The position numbers were made by a program, and so were the translations under genes. A DNA stretch of 30,640 bases from Proteiniclasticum sp. (GTDB taxonomy: Bacteria; Bacillota; Clostridia; Clostridiales; Clostridiaceae): NCBI RefSeq assembly GCF_003514505.1, contig NZ_DOPX01000023.1, positions 1-30,640 of the forward strand, written 5' to 3'. The first letter of the stretch is position 1; each line of letters starts with the position of its first letter. The notes beneath the pieces were generated by a model, which was not told where the DNA came from, made no database searches, and was given only the letters and a program-made list of their open reading frames with translations. Of this stretch, positions 7,554 through 15,094 are shown piece after piece.

Positions 7554-8548
7554 TGAAGAGAAACTATGCCTTTGTGGGGCTGGGAATCCTTGTGCTTATC
7601 ATGAGTGTTCTGGCCTCCCTGGCTTTCGGTTCCCGAATGGTACCGCTGAAAGAGGTTTTGGACAGCCTCTTTTTTGGCAATTTTGAAAGCTTTTCCGGAG
7701 TGGTGGTCCGGGAAAGACTTCCAAGAACAGTGTTCGGCTTAGCAGCAGGAGCTTCTCTTGCGGTATCCGGAACACTCATGCAGGCAGTGACAAGAAATCC
7801 CATTGCAGATCCCAGTATCTTAGGTATCAATACAGGTGCATCACTTTTTGTGGTCCTTGGTATGAGTTTTCTCTCCATGGACAGATTGGAGCATTATATC
7901 TGGATGGCTCTGGCAGGAGCGTTCATCACAGCCTTCTTTGTCTACAGCGTTGGATCCATGGGATATGGCGGGATGACGCCTATTAAGCTGGCTCTGGCAG
8001 GGGCAGCGACCAGTGCTGCATTATCCTCTCTTGTAAGTGCTGTGATACTTCCAAGAACAGAAGTCCTTAATGCTTTCCGGTTCTGGCAGGTGGGCAGTAT
8101 TGGTGGTGCCACGTGGGCATCGTTGAAGATGATTGGACCATTTCTTCTTGCTGGCCTTGTGCTTGCTTTTATCCTGCTGCCTGCATTAGATCTTCTTTCT
8201 TTGGGAGAGGAGATGGCCACAGGACTTGGCGGAAATCCTGCTGTCATACGAATTCTTGGCAGTATTTCAGCAGTTCTTCTTTGTGGTGCAGTAACGGCAG
8301 CAGCAGGACCTATTGGATTTGTAGGGATTATGGTGCCCCATCTTCTGAAACTTTTATGGGGACCGAATCTTAAGATGATTTTGCCCATGTCCGTTCTGTA
8401 TGGGGGAAGCATGCTTCTTGCTGCAGATGTCATTGGAAGACTTCTTGGCAGCCCAAGTGAGCTGGAATCAGGGATTGTCACAGCGTTTCTCGGAGCACCA
8501 GTATTGATATATGTGGCAATGAAAGCTAAAGGAAAGGGCCTCTCATGA
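7553..8548 (+). CDS. FecCD-family siderophore ABC transporter permease (first subunit)
   Basis: Integral membrane half of a ferric-siderophore importer. The 331-residue protein has about nine or ten hydrophobic segments, starting with YAFVGLGILVLIMSVLASLAFG at residues 4-25. Family marks are VVRERLPRTVFGLAAGASLAVSGTLMQ (about 50-76), then NPIADPSILGINTGA, the coupling-helix region LGEEMATGLGGNP (about 218-230) and AGPIGFVGIMVPH (about 252-264). TAATG couples its start to the preceding receptor gene, and its stop overlaps the next permease by four bases. It should pair with the following permease to form a heterodimeric channel driven by the ATPase at 9573. Length is normal for the family and no defect was seen. 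Confidence 0.93.
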   Translation: MKRNYAFVGLGILVLIMSVLASLAFGSRMVPLKEVLDSLFFGNFESFSGVVVRERLPRTVFGLAAGASLAVSGTLMQAVTRNPIADPSILGINTGASLFVVLGMSFLSMDRLEHYIWMALAGAFITAFFVYSVGSMGYGGMTPIKLALAGAATSAALSSLVSAVILPRTEVLNAFRFWQVGSIGGATWASLKMIGPFLLAGLVLAFILLPALDLLSLGEEMATGLGGNPAVIRILGSISAVLLCGAVTAAAGPIGFVGIMVPHLLKLLWGPNLKMILPMSVLYGGSMLLAADVIGRLLGSPSELESGIVTAFLGAPVLIYVAMKAKGKGLS

Positions 8549-9576
8549 GAAAAGTAGAAATCCGTACTCTAGAAGGGTACAGAAAACGGCAGAAAAGGAT
8601 CCTGGTTTCCTGGATTCTACTGGGCATGTTGTTGATTGCAGCTTCACTTACCTCTCTTATGCTTGGAGAAGAGAAGTATACTTTACGAAAAGTTGTGGAA
8701 GTGCTCTTTACAGAGTATCAGGGTCAGGAGACCTTTATTCTGAAAACCCTGCGACTTCCCAGGATGCTGGCAGGAGTTCTTGCAGGGATGGCTTTTGGAT
8801 TTGCAGGCAATACCTTCCAGAAGATGCTGAAGAATCCTCTGGCAAGTCCGGATGTCATTGGAATCACTTCTGGTTCAAGTTTGGCAGCGGTGTACTGTCT
8901 TCTTGTACTTCAGCTCAGCGGACCAGCTGTTTCTTGGAGTGCTGTGTTCTCAGGCGTCGCAGTGACAGCAGTGCTCTATATTCTCTCAAAAGGTGGACAG
9001 TTTTCAGGAGGGAAACTGATCCTCATTGGGATAGGGATTCAAGCCGTAGTCCAGGCGGCTATTTCTTATATGCTTCTTCGAGCCAATCAGTATGATGTTC
9101 CAGCAGCAATGAGATGGATGAGCGGAAATCTCAATGGAATCCGGATGCAAAGTCTTTCTATGCTGCCTTGGGTTTTGATCCTTTGTGGAGGACTAACGAT
9201 TCTTTTGGAAAGAGAACTGAAAATCATGGAACTTGGAGAGGAGAAGGCTGTGACTTTAGGAATAAGGACTGCGTTCATGAGGGGGGCTCTGATGGTTTCT
9301 TCTGTATGCCTTCTGGCATTTTCCACCTCGGTGACAGGTCCGATATCTTTTGTGGCTTTTCTTTCAGGTCCCATCGCTTCCAGGGTTTCAGGAAGAGGAG
9401 GCAGTAATGCATTGGCTTCAGCATTTGTAGGTGCGATACTTGTTTTGTCAGCAGACCTTTTAGGACAGTATGCATTCAGCATGAGATTTCCGGTGGGGAT
9501 TATGACAGGCATCATCGGAGCACCTTATTTACTATATCTGCTTATCGATCTCAACAAAAAAGGAGGATCTTTATGA
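8545..9576 (+). CDS. FecCD-family siderophore ABC transporter permease (second subunit)
   Basis: Second membrane subunit of the same importer, 343 residues. After a charged N-terminal stretch of about 20 residues (MRKVEIRTLEGYRKRQKRIL), hydrophobic helices begin. Family marks are ILKTLRLPRMLAGVLAGMAFGFAGNTFQ (about 65-92), NPLASPDVIGITSGSS (about 97-112), the cytoplasmic coupling loop MELGEEKAVTLGIRT (about 229-243) and TGPISFVAFLSGPIASR (about 265-281). The ATG overlaps the previous stop (ATGA), and the stop in turn overlaps the ATPase start, so all four proteins are translationally linked. The HVVPH-like motif of many FecCD proteins reads FLSGPIASR here, which is common in the FepG/FecD-type partner subunit. 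Confidence 0.92.
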   Translation: MRKVEIRTLEGYRKRQKRILVSWILLGMLLIAASLTSLMLGEEKYTLRKVVEVLFTEYQGQETFILKTLRLPRMLAGVLAGMAFGFAGNTFQKMLKNPLASPDVIGITSGSSLAAVYCLLVLQLSGPAVSWSAVFSGVAVTAVLYILSKGGQFSGGKLILIGIGIQAVVQAAISYMLLRANQYDVPAAMRWMSGNLNGIRMQSLSMLPWVLILCGGLTILLERELKIMELGEEKAVTLGIRTAFMRGALMVSSVCLLAFSTSVTGPISFVAFLSGPIASRVSGRGGSNALASAFVGAILVLSADLLGQYAFSMRFPVGIMTGIIGAPYLLYLLIDLNKKGGSL

Positions 9577-10412
9577 TGACTGCTGATACATTACGAGCGG
9601 AGCACCTGTTTGCGGGATATGATGGAAAAGAAGTTCTTCAGGATGTCAGTGTGACCATACCAAAAGGAAAGATATCTGTGATCATAGGGGCTAATGCCTG
9701 TGGGAAGTCAACACTCTTAAAAACACTTTCCAGATTGATTTCTCCTATGAAAGGCAAGGTGTATCTTGGGGATCAGGAAGTTGCAAAAATGAAGTCTAAA
9801 TCTGTTGCGAAAATGCTGGGGCTCCTTCCTCAGTCACCTGTACTTCCTGAGGGGATCAAAGTAGCAGACCTGGTCCTTCGGGGCAGATATCCCCATGGAG
9901 GGTTTTTCAGAAGTCATTGCTCCAGAGATTATCAGGTTGTAGAGGAAGCACTTCAGTTGATGGGGGTTTTAGAGCTCTCTGACAGAAATGTGGAGGAGCT
10001 TTCTGGAGGTCAAAGACAGAGAGTTTGGATTGCCATGGCCTTGGCACAAGAGACAGACATTCTTCTTTTGGATGAACCGACCACTTTCCTTGATGTGAGC
10101 TTTCAGATTGAGATTCTGGACAGACTGATGGAACTGAATAAGAAGAAAGGAACAACCATCGTGATGGTGCTGCATGATCTGAATCTTTCAGCGAGATATG
10201 CTGATCATATTTTCGCAATGAAATCTGGAAGACTCATCGCCGAGGGTACCCCAGAGGATGTTATCACCTGCAGTCTGGTGGAGGATGTGTATAATCTGAC
10301 TTGCAGTATCATGAAAGATCCAGTGTCAGGTTCGCCGATGATGATTCCCATGGGAAAATATCACTGTGAAGAGAGTTGTCAGAGCTGTCTATGTGCATCA
10401 AACTGGTCCTGA
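9573..10412 (+). CDS. Iron-siderophore ABC transporter ATP-binding protein with C-terminal Cys cluster
   Basis: Cytoplasmic ATPase that drives the importer. Motifs are in the expected order: Walker A GANACGKS (39-46), Q-loop Q87, signature LSGGQ (143-147), Walker B ILLLDEP (163-169) and switch H201. This is the FepC/FhuC type. AAAGGAGG at 9559-9566 precedes the start, where two ATG codons stand in tandem; the first overlaps the permease stop as ATGA. The usual FepC-like protein is about 255-270 aa, and this one is 279 aa. It ends in an unusual Cys-rich tail with C265, C269, C272 and C274 (CxxxCxxCxC), which the core family does not need; it could bind metal, iron-sulfur or a redox signal. The gene is last in the operon, with an inverted repeat 65 bases downstream. 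Confidence 0.93.
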   Translation: MMTADTLRAEHLFAGYDGKEVLQDVSVTIPKGKISVIIGANACGKSTLLKTLSRLISPMKGKVYLGDQEVAKMKSKSVAKMLGLLPQSPVLPEGIKVADLVLRGRYPHGGFFRSHCSRDYQVVEEALQLMGVLELSDRNVEELSGGQRQRVWIAMALAQETDILLLDEPTTFLDVSFQIEILDRLMELNKKKGTTIVMVLHDLNLSARYADHIFAMKSGRLIAEGTPEDVITCSLVEDVYNLTCSIMKDPVSGSPMMIPMGKYHCEESCQSCLCASNWS

Positions 10413-10476
10413 ATAAAGAGTCTGCTCTAAAGAAAAAGCCTCTTCGTGAATATAGTGTAGATCATCGCAATCTTTG

Positions 10477-10502
10477 AAAGGGATTCAATTTTGAATCCCT
10501 TT
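10477..10502 (+). terminator. Terminator-like palindrome after the siderophore operon
   Basis: AAAGGGATTCAA and TTGAATCCCTTT form a perfect 12-base stem around a 2-base centre. The tail (GTGTCTTGCTAATTT) is only moderately T-rich. It separates the plus-strand transport operon from the minus-strand genes. Confidence 0.65.
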
Positions 10503-10515
10503 GTGTCTTGCTAAT

Positions 10516-10965
10516 TTAGTTATAATTCCTCGAAATATCCTTGTACGACTCCATTAATTCCTGAGAAGTAGCTGCTATCTTTCCATCATCATAGGTGAAC
10601 ACAAATGAACGCATATCTTTATCGATGAGCATCCAATAGCCAATCCTAAGGTTTGATGAAGTAGGAGATGATATAGATTGCATCTTTATATCCTTATCTT
10701 TTGACTATTGAATCCATACATTAGACGTTTGCTTATCGAAGTTTTCCAGATTGAACTTCCCAGTGAAATACTGCTCTTTAGAAAACAGATACTTATGAAC
10801 AATACCATCAATATATTGTTGAGTCTTTTGCATATTTATCCTTTTCATAAATCTGAACTGAGACATTTTCCTTGACGTCTGTTTTTAGTGTGATTCCTGA
10901 CAGTATCCAGTACGTAACCCCCGCAATGATAAGCAACATCAAAGCATACTCTATTTTTTTCTCAT
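10516..10965 (-). pseudogene. Degraded gene for a small membrane-anchored protein
   Basis: On the minus strand GGAGG and an ATG at 10965-10963 look like a proper start, but this frame stops after four codons at an A7 run. A frame shifted by one base reads on as a hydrophobic anchor (IEYALMLLIIAGVTYWILSG) and then a polar segment, until TGA at about 10824-10822. From about 10833 the original frame resumes with MQKTQQYIDGIVHKYLFSKEQ, is broken by one TAG at 10707-10705, and continues 62 codons to TAA at 10518-10516, including IGYWMLIDKDMRSFVFTYDDG. So about 150 codons of protein-like sequence are interrupted by two compensating one-base shifts and one nonsense codon. The family is not recognised; an N-terminally anchored secreted protein is likely. 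It could be a real pseudogene or, less likely, sequencing error in the homopolymer. Confidence 0.65.
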
Positions 10966-11136
10966 AGAGCCTCCATTATTCCATATTTTGATGTATTTGA
11001 ATTTGAATAATTGTTAAATGAATACGGGCCCCTTCCCTGAAATCTTTGATTCTAATATTGCAGTTTGATGAATGTGCACGTATTAAAAGATTTTTGCTTT
11101 ATAAATATGTTTTCAAGCTAGATGATCTGTAGAATA

Positions 11137-12204
11137 TTACTTTTCTCTGATCTCAAAAAAATCAGAGGTTTTGTGAATGGTGCCATCCATCTCCATCCAT
11201 AAGACTTCAGCGTCAAATTTTTCGGCGAGTTTTCTTCCTTCATCAACCGGAAGGAGAAAAAGCTCTGTGCTGAGATAATCAGCAGTTCCAGAGTCCTTGT
11301 GATAGATGGATACCTGAGCATAGAGAAATGCTGGATAAAGTGTATCGTTGTCGATGATATGAGAATATTTTTTGCCATCATGCCAGTAGTATCTCTGATA
11401 GTTTCCAGAAGAAACCAGAGATCCACTGGTGATGTGAATATTGGCCACAGATGGGTTTGTGCTGACAAATGGATCTTGTATACCGGTATTCCATGATCGC
11501 ATTTTGCCATCACTTCCATAGGAGTGTCCTGATACGCGAACATTGCCACCAGCGTTCACTGCAAAGTCTGTTGCACCTGATGCTTCTAGTTTTTTTGCGA
11601 CCAGCTCTGTGGCATAACCTTTGGCGACGCCGCCCACATCGATGGACATGAGAGGATCTTCGATATAAACGGTATTGGACTGATCATCAATGATGAGCTT
11701 GGATAAATCCGTATGAGTCCTTAGGGATTCCAGTTCATTCAGATCGGGAATTTTAGAATCTGTGTTGTTCTCGTCATATTCTTCTGGATCGCCGTACATT
11801 TCCCTATAGTTGTGCCAAACTTTCAAAACAGCTCCCAGTGCAATGTTATTCTTTCCTTCCGTTTTTTCATGCATCTCTTTTGCGAACAGAAGAAGATCAA
11901 TAACAGGCTGTTCTACAGGTACAGGTGCTTTGCCGGCAGCATCATTGATGGTTTTGATGTTAGCAACACCTGGATAGTCTTTGTATTTGTCAAAGAGCCT
12001 ATGATAGTAAGAAAATTCATTTTTAATAATCTCTGTGTTTTTCTCGAATTCTTCTTCATCCTCTGCATATTGGATAAACTGAATCACCGTGTCAAACATC
12101 TCATCTTCTATGAGATGTACTGTGAATTTCTCTTTGGTGCTGCTGCAGCCGGAAAATAGAAGAAGGAAAAGAAGGGGTATCGTACAATAAAATATTTTTT
12201 TCAT
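11137..12204 (-). CDS. apbE: ApbE-family FAD:protein FMN transferase, lipoprotein
   Basis: Extracytoplasmic Mg-dependent enzyme that transfers FMN from FAD to a Thr of FMN-binding proteins. The 355-residue precursor has a lipoprotein signal ending at C20 (FLLLFSGC). Conserved stretches in order are EFSYYHRLFDKYKDYPGVANI (about 68-88), DVGGVAKGYATELV (about 190-203), VNAGGNVRVSGHS (about 217-229), ITSGSLVSSGNYQRYY (about 253-268), HIIDNDT (about 277-283) and DSGTADYLSTELFLL (about 302-316). Normal ApbE length is about 330-350 aa. The last block is usually (D/S)A(L/D)STALF, so STELF is a mild variant. It stands alone, in the same direction as the unrecognised genes at 12491-13567, with a 286-base leader that contains a stem-loop. 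The FMN-binding lipoprotein at 28445 in this window is a possible client. Confidence 0.92.
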   Translation of the reverse strand: MKKIFYCTIPLLFLLLFSGCSSTKEKFTVHLIEDEMFDTVIQFIQYAEDEEEFEKNTEIIKNEFSYYHRLFDKYKDYPGVANIKTINDAAGKAPVPVEQPVIDLLLFAKEMHEKTEGKNNIALGAVLKVWHNYREMYGDPEEYDENNTDSKIPDLNELESLRTHTDLSKLIIDDQSNTVYIEDPLMSIDVGGVAKGYATELVAKKLEASGATDFAVNAGGNVRVSGHSYGSDGKMRSWNTGIQDPFVSTNPSVANIHITSGSLVSSGNYQRYYWHDGKKYSHIIDNDTLYPAFLYAQVSIYHKDSGTADYLSTELFLLPVDEGRKLAEKFDAEVLWMEMDGTIHKTSDFFEIREK

Positions 12205-12306
12205 TAGAACCTCAACTTATGTTTGATATTTCATAGCGACAACTGAAACAAAACGAAGACTCATGAAGACGGTTCATCAGACTTTTCAATGCAGCTCTGG
12301 GAGATT

Positions 12307-12350
12307 TTCACTGCTCTCAAGGAGTGATACGGATCATAGAGGGCAGTGAA
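12307..12350 (-). promoter_or_regulatory. Long stem-loop upstream of apbE
   Basis: TTCACTGCTCTC (12307-12318) pairs with GAGGGCAGTGAA (12339-12350), 12 positions with a single mismatch that is a G-U wobble on one strand, around a 20-base loop. There is no T-run on the minus strand, so it is not a classical terminator. It would lie in the apbE leader or between the operons. No FMN riboswitch motif was recognised. Confidence 0.4.
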
Positions 12351-12490
12351 GAGAAACCGTAAGTTTATTTGTAATCCAAAATACAGGAATATTCATAGTA
12401 CAATGTATAAAAACAGACCGAATAGCGCGGTTTCTATGATCTCTGAGAGAATACTTTTTATGACATCATTTCCTGCAAAGGTAGTTTATT

Positions 12491-12976
12491 TTATTCATAG
12501 GTCTCACTCCATTTTTGAAACCACTCAGGATAGGTAAGTCCAGTGAGCTCTTCTAGGGACTTTCCTTCAATAGAAGAGAACCCGCCAAGGAATGTTTCTC
12601 CTTTTTTATGGGGTATGGAGTAACCGCCTACATATTCTCCATCGATGACACCAAGATACAGTTCTGTGGATTCAGCAAGTTCAGTAGTGAGATCCACAGG
12701 ATGGTTTTTCACCCGATAGATATGGTATTTGATTGTCTTCCCTTCATACTTTGAAATATCAAACTCTTGGACTTCCCAGAATAATGCCAGATGAATATCT
12801 TCATACTCTTCTTCTTTGCTTCTGATCAGTCTCGATACTGTATCTACTTCGTGCTCTACTACGGTATAGCCCATTCCTTCCAGTTTCTCTGTGAAAATGG
12901 ATTTCCAGGTATCTTGAACACAACCGGCAATAAGGAGCACTATCATCAGTAACATAAAAGCCTTCATTTTCTTCAT
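12491..12976 (-). CDS. Unrecognised lipoprotein
   Basis: I do not recognise the family. The 161-residue protein begins with a lipoprotein signal, MKKMKAFMLLMIVLLIAG followed by C19, so it should be anchored on the outer face of the membrane. The mature part is soluble, mixed alpha/beta and acidic, with EYEDIHLALFWEVQEFDISKY around residues 57-77 and a C-terminal YPEWFQKWSETYE. A GTG at 12988 would add MRYV, but GAGG six bases before the ATG at 12976 favours the shorter start. It lies 18 bases downstream of the unrecognised gene at 12995-13567, so the two form an operon. There is no enzyme motif and no clue to substrate. A stress-sensing or envelope role would be a guess. Confidence 0.7.
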   Translation of the reverse strand: MKKMKAFMLLMIVLLIAGCVQDTWKSIFTEKLEGMGYTVVEHEVDTVSRLIRSKEEEYEDIHLALFWEVQEFDISKYEGKTIKYHIYRVKNHPVDLTTELAESTELYLGVIDGEYVGGYSIPHKKGETFLGGFSSIEGKSLEELTGLTYPEWFQKWSETYE

Positions 12977-12994
12977 GACATACCTCACAATCAG

Positions 12995-13567
12995 TTAGTT
13001 TTTATTATTCAGGACAAGTTTCAGGAAGTCTTTGCTTTCCATGGGTGTATCCATTGCATAAGGATTTCTTTCGTACTCCAGCTTTGTTCTAGGTACTTGA
13101 AACAGCTGATCGTTTTTCATCAGATAATAGTGGCCTGCATAGTGGAGTACAGTTACATCTTTTTCACCAGAAGGATCAGCCAATGCCAGGGTATGATAGA
13201 ACATTTCTCCAGGCTCTCCCCAAGCAAGAACTTGGTATTTAGAATATTCTTTTCCAATCAATATTGTACCTTCAGAGCTGCCGCTCTTTTCTAGTATGAA
13301 CAACCAGTGGTCCTGTTTATAGAAGAGATCTGACAGGTCGGAATAGGATTCATCCTTGTCTGTTTCTTTGATGTAGTGTACAGAGAATCCTTTTTCATGA
13401 ACGGAGTAATAGTCCTTTGCCAAGGTGTATGTGCTGTTTCTGTCCTCAATCAGCTGAGTCACCTCTTTTGGAATCTGATCTGCCTTTGCTCTTTGAAGGG
13501 AAGAAATGGATAGAGCGGTTAGAGAAAAGGTCAGTACTGCTGCAAGAAGGATCATATTCCTTTTCAT
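12995..13567 (-). CDS. Unrecognised exported or membrane-anchored protein
   Basis: I do not recognise the family. The 190-residue protein has an N-terminal hydrophobic segment, MILLAAVLTFSLTALSISS (residues 4-22), with a plausible signal peptidase site near AKA (residues 27-29), so it is exported or anchored by an uncleaved helix. The rest is polar and rich in Tyr, with two short beta-like repeats (HWLFILEKSG, about 86-95, and HYAGHYYLMKN, about 147-157). AGAGGTGA five bases before the ATG at 13567 sets the start. It is the first gene of a two-gene operon with the lipoprotein at 12491; a promoter-like element next to an A14 run (T14 on the coding strand) lies 140-170 bases upstream. Confidence 0.65.
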   Translation of the reverse strand: MKRNMILLAAVLTFSLTALSISSLQRAKADQIPKEVTQLIEDRNSTYTLAKDYYSVHEKGFSVHYIKETDKDESYSDLSDLFYKQDHWLFILEKSGSSEGTILIGKEYSKYQVLAWGEPGEMFYHTLALADPSGEKDVTVLHYAGHYYLMKNDQLFQVPRTKLEYERNPYAMDTPMESKDFLKLVLNNKN

Positions 13568-13709
13568 AGTTTCACCTCTGCGATTTTTTCAAACCTTGTT
13601 TTACTAATACCTAAACTGTTGTATTCAGCTCCTGAGGGCTCTTTTTGAGGACGAACATCATAGTCTTGATTACAGGAACGATATCTTAAGAAATATGAGT
13701 TCATTTACT

Positions 13710-13739
13710 ATAGTATATATAATTTATCATAAAATTCAA
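13710..13739 (-). promoter_or_regulatory. Probable promoter of the 13567-12491 operon
   Basis: On the minus strand TTGAAT (13739-13734), an 18-base spacer and TACTAT (13715-13710). The T14 run just upstream could act as an UP element. Confidence 0.45.
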
Positions 13740-13751
13740 AAAAAAAAAAAA
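13738..13751. repeat. Homopolymer of 14 A (T14 on the minus strand)
   Basis: An uninterrupted run of 14 A lies immediately upstream of, and overlapping, the -35 element of the minus-strand operon. Its length makes slippage likely. Confidence 0.9.
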
Positions 13752-13779
13752 CAGATTTATATATTTCTTGTGAGATTTT

Positions 13780-13816
13780 CAGCGAAAATAAAGCAGGCTC
13801 TATACTAAGAGCCTGC
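13780..13816 (-). terminator. Hairpin terminator facing the methionine aminopeptidase side
   Basis: GCAGGCTC (13793-13800) pairs perfectly with GAGCCTGC (13809-13816) around an 8-base loop. On the minus strand it is followed by TTTATTTTCGC, so it can stop transcripts coming from the gene at 14111-14887, about 300 bases after that gene's stop. Confidence 0.75.
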
Positions 13817-14110
13817 AGATGTATATTTATTCAGTTTTTACTATTTGTGCATCATACGACTTATGAGCGTTAATGTCTTTAACAGTCACCATGTAAGGAA
13901 TAGCATTTCACTTATTCAATGGCTTAATCTTCTGCTCTTTTCGTATGAAAGGATTCAATTTCCAGGTCTGATGTTCCCATCGGACTCACATCCTTACAGT
14001 TATTTGGATGTCTGGCATCCATCTGTTTCTTGTATTCAGTATAGCAGAAAATCAGATAAAATGGAATATTCATGCAGATAAATAATCAAATATTCACAAT
14101 GTGCACTATT

Positions 14111-14887
14111 CTATACAAAGGGATCATAGAAATCAGATTCCACGCCATGGGTAAGGATCATGGGTCCATCTTTTGTGACCACTACAGTATGCTCAAACTG
14201 ATAGATGTAGTTTTTATGTGGTGTTTTCAGTGTCCACCCGTCGGGATATTCTTCCACGTAGTCATCTTTCTCACTGATGAAGGTCTCAATGGCCAGCACA
14301 TGGCCTTCTTTCACCAGGGATGCGCCTCGGCGTTCGTTGTAGTTGAAAATATTTTCCGGATGATCATGGAGGGTTTTTCCAACCCCATGTCCGGTAAGGT
14401 TTTTGATGACTGTAAAGCCGTGGGACTGGGCTTCGTTATAGACTGCTCTACCTAGATTGTTGGTCATGGTACCTGGCATGGCTTTTTCAATGGACTTATA
14501 GAGTGCTTTTTTTGCAGTCTCTAAAAGCAGTTTGTTCTTCTCTCCTGTTGGAGGAATATTAAGGGTTAGTCCTGTATCTGCAAAGAACCCGTTTTTAGAA
14601 GCGGATACATCGATATTGACTTTATCGCCTTCTTTTAGCGCATAGTCAGAAGGGATCCCATGAGCCACCACATCATTGACACTGATACAGGTATATCCTG
14701 GAAAGTCATATTCTCCCATAGGGGCAGATTCTGCCTCATTCTCTTCAAAGAGTCTTTTGGCGATGAGATCCAGTTCCAGGGTGGTTATGCCAGGCCTTAC
14801 TGCCTTTGCCATCTCATCTCTCACCAGTGCGCAGATTCTGCCGATTTCTTTTAATGCTTCCAAATCCTCTTGTGTTCTTACTATCAT
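14111..14887 (-). CDS. map: Methionine aminopeptidase, type I
   Basis: Cytoplasmic enzyme that removes the initiator methionine from nascent proteins. The 258-residue protein has the pita-bread fold with all five metal ligands in place: D93 (NIDVSA), D104 (ADTG), H167 (GHGVG), E201 (IETF) and E232 (QFEHT), plus the catalytic H76 (AHGIP). No N-terminal zinc finger or type II insertion is present, so it is a short bacterial type I enzyme of usual length. AGGAGTGA six bases before the ATG at 14887 sets the start. It is transcribed divergently from the EF-G-like gene at 15095 and is apparently monocistronic. Clostridia often carry a second copy in the ribosomal protein operon; this stand-alone gene may be the extra paralogue. 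Confidence 0.95.
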   Translation of the reverse strand: MIVRTQEDLEALKEIGRICALVRDEMAKAVRPGITTLELDLIAKRLFEENEAESAPMGEYDFPGYTCISVNDVVAHGIPSDYALKEGDKVNIDVSASKNGFFADTGLTLNIPPTGEKNKLLLETAKKALYKSIEKAMPGTMTNNLGRAVYNEAQSHGFTVIKNLTGHGVGKTLHDHPENIFNYNERRGASLVKEGHVLAIETFISEKDDYVEEYPDGWTLKTPHKNYIYQFEHTVVVTKDGPMILTHGVESDFYDPFV

Positions 14888-15094
14888 ATAAAATCACTCC
14901 TCGATGAATATTATAAGACACTTTCAGTGGATTGGAAAATAAACTTTCCATTGAATTCACCGAATATACTACAATATTAAGAAAAAAGACTAGCCTGATT
15001 ATAGAAAATACTCAGAAAATTTGATATGATGAGAAGGAAGTTAAAGGTTTTCATTGAAAGCCTATCTAAAAATCATACAGCAGGAGGAAATGAT

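Larger units (their letters stand above)
13568..14110. other. 543-base gene-poor region with possible gene remnant
   Basis: The right-hand part shows no convincing full gene. On the minus strand an open frame at 13907-13827 reads NAIPYMVTVKDINAHKSYDA and six more residues to a TAA, with an internal ATG at 13892. It looks like a protein C-terminus but has no upstream partner in frame. Another stretch near 14013-13908, with a Met start and about 35 codons (MDARHPNNCKDVSPMGTSD...), lies in a different frame. Together they could be the relic of one small gene. The left part holds the promoter and A14 run of the operon at 12491-13567. Confidence 0.35.

Noticed and set aside
12255..12295. CTGATGA on the minus strand upstream of apbE, like a hammerhead ribozyme core.
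   Set aside because: No following stem II with GAAA and no third stem could be formed; a chance 7-base match.
12307..12350. FMN riboswitch in front of apbE.
   Set aside because: Only a single long stem is seen; the conserved RFN multi-helix core was not found.
13845..14081. Plus-strand open frame of 78 codons in the gap after map.
   Set aside because: No ribosome site, Ser/His-rich composition without domain features, and it lies opposite gene-like relics on the other strand.
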